DNA of 64,000 nucleotides from Streptomyces gelaticus (lineage in GTDB: Bacteria; Actinomycetota; Actinomycetes; Streptomycetales; Streptomycetaceae): positions 62,001 through 126,000 of the forward strand of contig NZ_BMTF01000019.1 in the NCBI RefSeq assembly GCF_014649535.1. Reading direction: 5' to 3'. The notes under the pieces were generated by a model. That model made no database searches. It was given only the letters and a program-made list of their open reading frames with translations, and had not been told where the DNA came from. Each line of letters opens with the position of its first letter. The first letter of the stretch is position 1. This document shows positions 1-6,759 of this stretch, in pieces. Position numbers and translations under genes: made by a program.

Positions 1-1141
1 CCGAGGTGGGGACGCCGGTGCCCGCCGTGACCAGGGTCCTGGCCGCCCCGGGCACCTGGTTCACCGACGAGCCCCGGATCTGCCGGACGGCCTCCGCGAT
101 GCCGTTCATCCCGTGCAGATACGCCTCCCCCAGCTGGCCCCCGTGCGTGTTCAGGGGCAGCGCGTCCGCCGCGACGAAACCGGCCGCCTCGCCCGGCGCG
201 CAGAAGCCGAACTCCTCCAGCTGCATCAGGACGAACGGGGTGAAGTGGTCGTAGAGGATCCCCACATCGATGTCGGAGGGGGTCAGGCCCGAGCTGCGCC
301 AGAGCTGCCGGGCGACCACCCCCATCTCCGGCAGACCGGTCAGCTCGTCGCGGTAGAAGCTCGTCATCTGCTCCTGCGCCCGCCCGGCGCCCTGCGCGGC
401 GGCCACGATCACGGCGGGCGGCCGCCGCAGGTCGCGGGCGCGTTCGGCGCTCGTGACGACGATCGCCTGCCCGCCGTCGGTCTCCTGGCAGCAGTCGAGC
501 AGCCGCAGGGGTTCGACGATCCACCGCGACGCGGCGTGGTCGGCCAAGGTGATCGGCTTCCCGTAGAAGTACGCGGCGGGGTTCCGGGCGGCATGGCGCC
601 GGTCGGTGACCGCGACATGGCCGAAGACCTCCGGCGTCAGCCCGTAGGCGTGCAGATAGCGCTGGGCGGCCATGGCTACCCAGGAGGCCGGAGTGAGCAG
701 CCCGAAGGGCAGGTTCCAGCCGAGCGCCGTGCCCTCTGCGGTGGGCTCCCGCTGCTGCACGCCGGAGCCGAACCGGCGCCCGGAGCGCTCGTTGAACGCG
801 CGGTAGCAGACCACGACGTCGGCCACCCCGCTCGCCACGGCCAGGGCCGCCTGCTGGACGGTGGCGCAGGCCGCCCCGCCGCCGTAGTGGACGCGGGAGA
901 AGAACGACAGCTCACCGATGCCGGCCGCCTGCGCGACGGTGATCTCCGGGCTGGTGTCCATGGTGAAGGTGACCAGGCCGTCCACGTCGGCGGGGGTCAG
1001 CCCGGCGTCGTCGAGGGCGGCCCGCACCGCCTCGACGGCCAGCTTCAGTTCGCTGCGCCCGGAGTCCTTGGAGAACTCGGTCGCGCCGATCCCCACGACC
1101 GCCGCCTTGCCGCCGAGCGAATCGGCCCTGCGCAGACTCAT
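1..1141 (-). CDS. Thiolase-like lipid-transfer protein, Ltp2-like (3' end outside window)
   Basis: This is the last gene of a five-gene minus-strand operon, cut by the window edge with about 380 codons visible. The start is ATG at 1141, in a 4-base ATGA overlap with the MaoC gene. The protein begins MSLRRADSLGGKAAVVGIG and has a thiolase-fold N-terminus with GGGAACATVQQAALA near residue 85. It looks like the SCP-x/lipid-transfer branch of the thiolase family rather than a classic acetyl-CoA acetyltransferase. In mycobacteria the protein at this operon position, Ltp2, is an aldolase that works with the DUF35 domain of ChsH2 to release propionyl-CoA from the steroid side chain. The same role here is inferred from gene order. 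The substrate is unproven. Confidence 0.85.
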   Translation of the reverse strand, partial: MSLRRADSLGGKAAVVGIGATEFSKDSGRSELKLAVEAVRAALDDAGLTPADVDGLVTFTMDTSPEITVAQAAGIGELSFFSRVHYGGGAACATVQQAALAVASGVADVVVCYRAFNERSGRRFGSGVQQREPTAEGTALGWNLPFGLLTPASWVAMAAQRYLHAYGLTPEVFGHVAVTDRRHAARNPAAYFYGKPITLADHAASRWIVEPLRLLDCCQETDGGQAIVVTSAERARDLRRPPAVIVAAAQGAGRAQEQMTSFYRDELTGLPEMGVVARQLWRSSGLTPSDIDVGILYDHFTPFVLMQLEEFGFCAPGEAAGFVAADALPLNTHGGQLGEAYLHGMNGIAEAVRQIRGSSVNQVPGAARTLVTAGTGVPTS

Positions 1142-1539
1142 GCCGCCCCCCGCGAAAGGCCCACGGTCACCGTGCCGGTGACATGACGGCCGAGACCGTT
1201 GGCTCCGACGACCTTCACCTCGGCCGTTCCGTCGTCCGCGACGGCGTTGACCGTGCCGCTCAGGACCATGGTGTCCCCGGGGTAGTTGGGCGCGCCCAGT
1301 CTGATGGCGACCTTGCGGAGCACTGCGAGGGGGCCGAGGCGGTCGGTGACGTATCTGCCGACCAGACCGTTGGTCGTCAGGATGTTCATGAAGATGTCCG
1401 GGGAGCCCTTCTCCCGGGCGAGCTCCGCGTCATGGTGCACGTCCTGGTAGTCGCGGGAGGCGATCGCGCCCGCCACGATCAGGGTGCGGGTCACCGCGAT
1501 CTCCAGCGGCGCCAGCTCGTCACCGGCCTTCACCTTCAC
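1138..1539 (-). CDS. MaoC-like hot-dog dehydratase, ChsH1-like
   Basis: The product is a 133-residue single hot-dog-fold protein that starts MKVKAGDELAPLEIAVTRT and carries the segment SRDYQDVHHDAELA, where MaoC-type R-hydratases place the catalytic Asp/His pair. It is short for a complete enoyl-CoA hydratase. In the mycobacterial igr operon the equally short ChsH1 forms a heteromer with the MaoC half of ChsH2, and that partner lies two genes upstream here. The gene overlaps both neighbours by 4 bases (ATGA), so co-translation and complex formation are likely. Hydration of a side-chain enoyl-CoA is inferred. Confidence 0.85.
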   Translation of the reverse strand: MKVKAGDELAPLEIAVTRTLIVAGAIASRDYQDVHHDAELAREKGSPDIFMNILTTNGLVGRYVTDRLGPLAVLRKVAIRLGAPNYPGDTMVLSGTVNAVADDGTAEVKVVGANGLGRHVTGTVTVGLSRGAA

Positions 1540-2570
1540 TCCGCACCCTCCTTCACCAGCGACTCACCGAGTTCCTGGAGCACTTCGCCGCCGCAGCCCA
1601 GATAGGCGTCGAGCTGCCGCCCCCAGAGGAAGTGGCGGTGCACAGGGTGGTCGAGGTCCGCGCCGGTGCCGCCGTGCAGATGCTGCCCGGTGTGCACCAC
1701 CCGCTTTCCCGCCTCCGACGCCCACCAGGCCGCGGTGAGCGCCTGGGGCCCGCAGGGCAGCCCCGCGTCATGGCGCCAGGCCGCCTCGTACGCGGTGACC
1801 CGGATCGCCTCGGTGTCCATATGGGCGTCGGCTGCGCGCAGCAGGACGCCCTGCTTGGTGGAGAGCGGGCGCCCGAACTGCTCGCGGGTGTTCGCGTGGG
1901 TGACGGCGCGGGCCAGCGAGCCGGCGCACACCCCGGCCTGAAGCCCGGCGAACGCCGTCCGGCCCGCGGCCAGCACCGCCTCGTACGCCCCGGCGCCGCC
2001 GAGCCGCTCCCCGGTCGCCCCGTCCAGGACCAGCCGCGCGGCCGACCACGGCGCCGTGGTCTCCACCGGCTCGGTCAGCACACCGGGGCCGGCGGTCCGC
2101 ACGATCCACAGCCGCCGCTCCCGGTCCGGGACGAGGACGAGGTCCGCGTCCCGGAGCCACGGCACGTACGGCACACCGCCGCTCAGCCGCCCGGAGTCGT
2201 CGGCCCGTATCCCGCCGCGGGCCGGGAAGGCACCGGTGGCGACAGCGGTGCCTTCCCTCAGCGGCGGCAGCAGTCGTCGGCGCTGTTCGGCCGTGCCGTG
2301 CCCGGCGACCGCCAGCAGCCCGTAGACACAGCTCGCCGCGAGAGGCACCTGCGCCGTCGTGCGCCCCTGTTCCTCCAGCAGGAGTACCAGGCCGAGCAAC
2401 CCGGTCTCCTCGACGGCCGCGGCCAGCCCGGCCGCGCAGAGTTCCTTCCACAGCTCGGCGTCCGTCCCCGTGCCGGCCACGGCCAGCCGCTCGGGCGTCG
2501 ACAGATCGCCGAAGATCCGCGCGGCGAGCCCCTGCGCCGCGGTCTGCTCCTCGGTGGGTGCGAAATCCAT
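1536..2570 (-). CDS. Acyl-CoA dehydrogenase, FadE28/ChsE1-like
   Basis: The 344-residue flavoprotein starts MDFAPTEEQTAAQGLAARI, the usual N-terminus of this family, with ATG at 2570 preceded by GAGGG. The open frame continues upstream, but that extension overlaps the preceding gene. The C-terminal half holds the helical FAD/CoA segment (ANTREQFGRPLSTKQGV). It is shorter than the second dehydrogenase of the operon (403 residues), the same asymmetry as the ChsE1/ChsE2 heterotetramer of the mycobacterial igr operon. It would oxidise an acyl-CoA to the enoyl-CoA. Its gene overlaps the following MaoC gene by ATGA. Confidence 0.85.
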   Translation of the reverse strand: MDFAPTEEQTAAQGLAARIFGDLSTPERLAVAGTGTDAELWKELCAAGLAAAVEETGLLGLVLLLEEQGRTTAQVPLAASCVYGLLAVAGHGTAEQRRRLLPPLREGTAVATGAFPARGGIRADDSGRLSGGVPYVPWLRDADLVLVPDRERRLWIVRTAGPGVLTEPVETTAPWSAARLVLDGATGERLGGAGAYEAVLAAGRTAFAGLQAGVCAGSLARAVTHANTREQFGRPLSTKQGVLLRAADAHMDTEAIRVTAYEAAWRHDAGLPCGPQALTAAWWASEAGKRVVHTGQHLHGGTGADLDHPVHRHFLWGRQLDAYLGCGGEVLQELGESLVKEGAE

Positions 2571-2571
2571 C

Positions 2572-3675
2572 TCAGCCCTCGCCTCCCCGGAAGACCGGAA
2601 GCTCCAACTCGTCGTCCGTACGCAGGAATTCCAGCCGCACCGGCATCCCGATCCGCACCTTGTCGTACGGCACGCCGACCACATTGCTGACCATCCGCAC
2701 CCCTTCCGCCAGCTCGATCAGCGCCACTGCGTACGGACCGCCCGCGCCGTCGGCGCCGAAGGCGGGGAAGGGCGGGTGGTGCATCACCACCTGGCTGAAG
2801 ACGGCGCCCTCGCCGCTCGCCTCGACCGTGTCCCACTCCTGGCAGCCGCACGCGTTGCAGCCGGGCAGCCAGGGAAAGCGCAGCGCGGCGCAGTCGCCGC
2901 AGCGCTGGATCAGCAGCCGGTGCTCGGCGACGCCCTGCCAGAACCCGGCGTTGTCCCGGTTGATCACCGGCCTCGGGCGCAGGCTCCGGCCGCCGCGCTC
3001 CGCCGCCCGCTTCGGCGCCGCCGGGGCGTACTTGAGGATCCGGAAGCGGTGCGTCCCGGCGGGTTCCCCGTCCGCCCGGACGTCCATGCGGGTGGTGACG
3101 AAATAGCCTGTCCCCAGCTTGGTGGTCTTGCGCTCCGAGACCGATTCGATGACCGCGTCGAACGTGATCAGGTCCCCGGGTCGCAGCGGCCGCAGGTACT
3201 CCTGCTCGCAGTCGGTGGCGACCACCGAGGTGCAGCCCGCGCCGTCGAGCAGGCCGAAGAGTTCCTCGTACGCCGCGGAGCGGTCGGTGTGCCCCGACAG
3301 ACCGCCCATCGTCCATGCCTGGAGCATCGTCGGCGGAGCGACCGCGTCCGGCCCCGCGTACGCCGGGTTCGTGTCCCCCATCGCCTCGCACCAGTGCCTG
3401 ATCATCGGCTCGTTGACCGGGTCCTTGCCGGTGCCCGCGGTCGCGGCGGCCCGCCCCTCGAACGCCTTGAGCCGCTCGTACAACTCGTCCGGCTCCTCGG
3501 ACGCCTGCCGCCCCTCGGGCATCTGCTGTTCCTCAGACGCTTCCCGCCCCCCGGGCATCTGCTGTTCCTCAGGCACTTCCCGCCCCCCGGGCATCTGCCG
3601 CTTCTCCGGCGCTTTCCGCCCCCCGGGCATCTGCCGCTTCTCCGGCGCTTTCCGCCCCTCCCGCACCACCGTCAC
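2572..3675 (-). CDS. MaoC hydratase fused to Zn-ribbon/OB-fold (DUF35), ChsH2-like
   Basis: The start is GTG at 3675, overlapping the stop of the upstream dehydrogenase (GTGA), which gives 367 residues. Residues about 5-55 are four 12-residue repeats of the type PGGRKAPEKRQM. A MaoC N-terminal domain (about 55-220) follows. The C-terminal half has a rubredoxin-like zinc ribbon (CGDC and CNAC pairs) and an OB fold, the DUF35 family. Mycobacterial ChsH2 has the same domain order: its MaoC part binds ChsH1 and its DUF35 part binds the Ltp2 aldolase, and both partners are encoded just downstream here. The charged repeat at the N-terminus is unusual for the family and is probably a flexible extension. 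Confidence 0.85.
   Translation of the reverse strand: MTVVREGRKAPEKRQMPGGRKAPEKRQMPGGREVPEEQQMPGGREASEEQQMPEGRQASEEPDELYERLKAFEGRAAATAGTGKDPVNEPMIRHWCEAMGDTNPAYAGPDAVAPPTMLQAWTMGGLSGHTDRSAAYEELFGLLDGAGCTSVVATDCEQEYLRPLRPGDLITFDAVIESVSERKTTKLGTGYFVTTRMDVRADGEPAGTHRFRILKYAPAAPKRAAERGGRSLRPRPVINRDNAGFWQGVAEHRLLIQRCGDCAALRFPWLPGCNACGCQEWDTVEASGEGAVFSQVVMHHPPFPAFGADGAGGPYAVALIELAEGVRMVSNVVGVPYDKVRIGMPVRLEFLRTDDELELPVFRGGEG
3516..3659. repeat. Four tandem 36-bp repeats inside the ChsH2-like gene
   Basis: The motif CGGGCATCTG recurs exactly every 36 bases, at 3516, 3552, 3588 and 3624. The last two units are almost identical and the first two more diverged. Each unit codes for 12 residues, so changes in copy number keep the frame. 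Confidence 0.9.
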
Positions 3676-4883
3676 CGCCTGCCCCTCTTCATGCCGAGCC
3701 GCATCGTCGCGACGATCTCCCGCTGCACCTCGCTCACCCCGCCCCCGAAGGTGTTGATCTGTGCCGCCCGGTTCGTCCGCTCCAGCTCCCCGTCCCCGAA
3801 GCAGCCGGGCGAACCGCCCCGGACCAGGCCCGCCTCCCCGGTGATCTCCTGGCACATCCGGTACACCTCGACGGCGCTCTCGGTCCCCGCGAACTTCACG
3901 CCGCTCGCCTCGCCCGGCGCCGGCGAACCCGCCCCGACGTCCCCCACCAGACGCCAGTTGAGCAGACGCGTCGCCGCCAGCCGGGCATACGCCTCGGCCA
4001 GCCGGGCGCGCACCCACGGCTCGTCGGCCGGGCACCTGCCCGTCACGGGATCGGGGGTGCGGGCGTGGGCGAGGGCCGCCTCGTAGAAGTCCTCGGCCTG
4101 CATCCCGATCGCGGCCAGCGCCACCCGTTCGTGGTTCAGCTGGTTGGTGATCAGCCCCCAGCCACCGTTCTCCGGGCCCACCAGATGACCGGCGGGCACC
4201 CGGATCCCGTCGTAGTACGTGGCTGTCGTGGTGAGCCCGCCCACGGTCTCGATCGGCGTCCAGGAGAAGCCGGGGGCGTCGGTCGGCACGAGGATGATCG
4301 AGATGCCCCGGTGCTTGGGCGCGTCCGGGTCCGTACGGCAGGCGAGCCAGATCCAGTCCGCGTTCTGGGCGTTGCTGGTGAAGATCTTCTGCCCGTCGAT
4401 CACCCAGTGCCCGCCGCCCTCGGCACCGTCCGAGCCGCAGGCGTCCGCGCGGTCCCGCACAGCCCTGGTGCGCATCGAGGCGAGATCCGTACCGGCCTCG
4501 GGCTCGCTGTAACCGATGGCGAAGACGAGCTCGCCGCTGAGGATCCTGGGCAGGAAGTACGCCTTCTGCTCGTCGGTCCCGTACTTCATCAGCGTCGGGC
4601 CGACGGTGTTGAGGGTGACCATCGAGACGGGCGCCCCCGCCCGGTACGCCTCGTCGAAGAAGATGAACTGCTCGTCGGCACCCCGCCCCTGGCCGCCGTA
4701 CTCGACGGGCCAGCCGAGCCCGAGCATCCCGTCGGCGCCGATCCTGCGCAGCACGCGTCGCTGCCCGGCCGGATCTCCGTCCCCCGGGGCCGTACCGGCC
4801 TCCCTCCCGGGCACCACCTCGCGGAAGTACGTACGGAGTTCGGCACGCAGCTGTCGCTGACGTTCCGTCTGGGCGAGGTGCAC
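3672..4883 (-). CDS. Acyl-CoA dehydrogenase, FadE29/ChsE2-like
   Basis: This is the first gene of the operon and makes 403 residues. The GTG at 4883 is chosen because GGGAGG lies just upstream and the protein then starts HLAQTERQRQLRAELRTYF, typical of the family. The frame stays open to 5201, but that extension is repetitive DNA. Motifs include EYGGQGRGADEQFIFFDEAY near residue 65, the FAD/substrate segment AIGYSEPEAGTDLASM, and GQKIFTSNAQNADWIW. It resembles ChsE2/FadE29-type dehydrogenases that work with a shorter partner, encoded two genes downstream. The substrate is inferred from the operon, not seen. Confidence 0.88.
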   Translation of the reverse strand: MHLAQTERQRQLRAELRTYFREVVPGREAGTAPGDGDPAGQRRVLRRIGADGMLGLGWPVEYGGQGRGADEQFIFFDEAYRAGAPVSMVTLNTVGPTLMKYGTDEQKAYFLPRILSGELVFAIGYSEPEAGTDLASMRTRAVRDRADACGSDGAEGGGHWVIDGQKIFTSNAQNADWIWLACRTDPDAPKHRGISIILVPTDAPGFSWTPIETVGGLTTTATYYDGIRVPAGHLVGPENGGWGLITNQLNHERVALAAIGMQAEDFYEAALAHARTPDPVTGRCPADEPWVRARLAEAYARLAATRLLNWRLVGDVGAGSPAPGEASGVKFAGTESAVEVYRMCQEITGEAGLVRGGSPGCFGDGELERTNRAAQINTFGGGVSEVQREIVATMRLGMKRGRR

Positions 4884-4923
4884 GGCGGCTGCCTCCCGGA
4901 CACGGGGCTTACGGATCAGGATT

Positions 4924-4940
4924 TCTGACTGTCCGTCAGA
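4924..4940. promoter_or_regulatory. Inverted repeat TCTGAC-N5-GTCAGA, candidate operator of the igr-like operon
   Basis: A perfect 6-base inverted repeat with a 5-base spacer lies 41-57 bases upstream of the first start codon of the operon, a normal place for a repressor site. The regulator is unknown; a TetR-type protein would fit. A shorter relative, TGAC-N5-GTCA, occurs at 62017-62029. Confidence 0.5.
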
Positions 4941-4985
4941 TATAGGGCGGCTGTCAAGGTCGGCGACACCCCGCCCGCCGATTCC

Positions 4986-5098
4986 CCGCCCGCCGTTTGC
5001 CCGTGCACCTTTTCCCCGCGCACCTTTTCCCCGCGCACCGTTTGCCCGCGCACCGTTTGCCCGCGCACCGTTCGTCCGCACACCGTTCGTCCGCACAC
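4986..5098. repeat. 15-bp tandem repeat array upstream of the acyl-CoA dehydrogenase operon
   Basis: About seven units of GCGCACCGTTTGCCC and close variants follow one another. They change gradually along the array (CTTTTCC to GTTTGCC to GTTCGTC). The array lies between the terminator at 5102-5146 and the operon promoter region and is probably not translated. Confidence 0.85.
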
Positions 5099-5101
5099 GC
5101 G

Positions 5102-5146
5102 AAACGGCCCGCGCGAGGTGGCGAAGCACCCTCGCGCGGGCCGTTG
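5102..5146 (-). terminator. Rho-independent-type hairpin after the secreted protein gene
   Basis: A perfect 16-bp stem (arms 5103-5118 and 5130-5145, AACGGCCCGCGCGAGG) with an 11-base loop lies about 50 bases after the stop at 5198. There is no strong U tract, which is common for Streptomyces terminators. Confidence 0.8.
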
Positions 5147-5197
5147 CTCCCGCCGGCCCTGGCCCGACCCCCCGACCGGCCCACGACCGGTCAGGAC

Positions 5198-5509
5198 TCA
5201 CCAGAGGTTGGTGAAATACACCGCGACGTTCTCGCTGTGCTGGTCGACCACGGTGAAGGCCGAGCCGTTCACCTGCGCGGAGTTGCTCCGGTTCGACGCT
5301 CCGGGGCCGACGGCCTGCTGCTGGGACGTGGCCGAGTTGCCGGTGTTGTTGCCGCCGACACCGCTGCCGACGACCGTCGCAACGGCCGCGTTCGATCCGT
5401 CGTTCGCGAACGAGCCGCTGTCGGCCCGGGCCACACCACCGAAGAGCGCGGCGGCGAGGGGCAGGGCGGCAACAGCGGCGAGGGCACGAGCGGTACGGAT
5501 GCTTGCCAT
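5198..5509 (-). CDS. Small secreted Asn/Ser-rich protein
   Basis: The product has 103 residues, with ATG at 5509 preceded by GGAGG. Residues 1-28 form a clear Sec signal peptide (ASIRTARALAAVAALPLAAA, cleavage probably after ARA). The mature part of about 75 residues has no Cys and is rich in Asn, Ser, Gly and Gln (GGNNTGNSATSQQQ, GASNRSNSAQVNGS), ending VAVYFTNLW. It is not a chaplin, because no chaplin domain or Cys pair is present. Its composition recalls rodlins or curlin-like amyloid proteins, but I cannot place it in a named family. It is a single gene with its own terminator and a divergent neighbour. Confidence 0.75.
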   Translation of the reverse strand: MASIRTARALAAVAALPLAAALFGGVARADSGSFANDGSNAAVATVVGSGVGGNNTGNSATSQQQAVGPGASNRSNSAQVNGSAFTVVDQHSENVAVYFTNLW

Positions 5510-5856
5510 GTCAATTCCTCCAGGAATGGGAAGTGCGGCTTGTTCCGAGGCAGCTGGCCGACCGCCCCGGCATCGGTCACGACGTCGCGAGACCAGAGCT
5601 GCCCAGCAGGTCCCCGGCGAACCACCCGTGCGATCCGATTCCCCCGCAGGCGTGAGGAAGCGCCGACAAACCTTCACGCCCCCGAACGCCCCAGCTCACA
5701 CCCCGTACGAGCCCCACCCGGAACCACCCGCCCGCCCGAGCCCGCCCGCCCGGCCGTGCCCGAGCCCCTGCCCCCAAGGGAAGAACCGTTCCGGCGCCCG
5801 GTCGACCGGCGCCACGCTCCCTTCCCTTTTTCGAACACCTGAACGAAAATAGAACC
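5510..5856. other. Divergent intergenic region
   Basis: This 347-bp spacer separates the secreted protein gene from the primase-polymerase gene and must hold both promoters. A short inverted repeat TTTTCG-N10-CGAAAA (5828-5849) sits just before the primase ATG in an AT-rich patch. Nothing else stands out. Confidence 0.5.
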
Positions 5857-6759
5857 ATGGCCATCACCGACCGGCGCACCGCCACCCTGGCCCTCGCCCA
5901 CGCGCTCTCCGCCGCCGAGCGCGGGCTCCCCGTCATCCCGCTGACCGCCCGCAAACTCCCTGCGCTGCCCTCCCCCCACCGGAACGACGACCGCCGGTCC
6001 ACCTGCCGGGGCGCGTGCGGCCTTCCCGGGCACGGTGTCCACGACGCCACCACCGACCCGGCCGCCGTGCAGGCCCTCTTCGCCGCCGCCCCCTGGGCGA
6101 CCGGCTACGGCATCGCCTGCGGGCGGCCCCCGCACCACCTCATCGGCATCGACCTGGACGTCGACACCACCGGCAACAGTGACTCCGCCGCGTCGCTGCG
6201 GCAGCTGGCCCTGCACCACCTGTTCGCGATCCCGCCGACCGTCGTGGTCCTCACCCCCAGCGGCGGGCGGCACATCTGGCTGACCGGCCCGCCCGGCGTT
6301 CCCGTACCGAACTCCGCGAGCCGGCTCGCCCCCGGCATCGACATCCGGGGCATCGGCGGCTATCTGGTGGGGCCCGGTTCGGTCACCCTGCACGGCCGCT
6401 ACCGGATCGCCCCGGGCACCGCCGACCTGCCTCCGGCGCCCTGCCCCCGCGCACTCCTGCGCCTGCTCATGCCTCCCGCGCGCCGCCCGGCCCGTACGGA
6501 CCGGTCCGACCGGGGCCGCGGTCTGATCCGCTTTGTCCTCACGGCACACGAGGGCGAGCGCAACGCCCGGCTCTTCTGGGCAGCCTGCCGCGCCTACGAA
6601 CACGGAAACGGCGACGCCCTGGCCGACGCCCTCACCCATGCCGCCGTACGCACCGGGCTCACCGCACACGAGGCCCGCGCCACGATCGCGTCGGCGGCCC
6701 GTCTCACCACGGCCGCGCCGGACGAGCCCTGGGGCCAGCCCGGCGGATCGAGGCCCTAA
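5857..6759 (+). CDS. Stand-alone bifunctional DNA primase/polymerase domain protein
   Basis: The 300-residue protein consists mainly of a Prim-Pol (archaeo-eukaryotic primase) domain of the kind found in plasmid and phage replication proteins. The N-terminal part ends in the usual zinc-knuckle-like CRGACGLPGHG and DATTDPAAVQ stretch. The acidic catalytic motif is intact (IGIDLDVD, about residue 98), as are SGGRHIWL and GIDIRGIGGYLVGPGS. No helicase domain follows and no mobile-element genes are nearby, so it is an orphan enzyme or regulator. The gene converges on the peptide-binding lipoprotein gene and the two stop codons overlap. Confidence 0.85.
   Translation: MAITDRRTATLALAHALSAAERGLPVIPLTARKLPALPSPHRNDDRRSTCRGACGLPGHGVHDATTDPAAVQALFAAAPWATGYGIACGRPPHHLIGIDLDVDTTGNSDSAASLRQLALHHLFAIPPTVVVLTPSGGRHIWLTGPPGVPVPNSASRLAPGIDIRGIGGYLVGPGSVTLHGRYRIAPGTADLPPAPCPRALLRLLMPPARRPARTDRSDRGRGLIRFVLTAHEGERNARLFWAACRAYEHGNGDALADALTHAAVRTGLTAHEARATIASAARLTTAAPDEPWGQPGGSRP

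Noticed and set aside
5828..5849. LexA-type SOS box before the primase-polymerase gene
   Set aside because: The element TTTTCG-N10-CGAAAA does not contain the CGAAC-N4-GTTCG core; the second half is GAACG rather than GTTCG.
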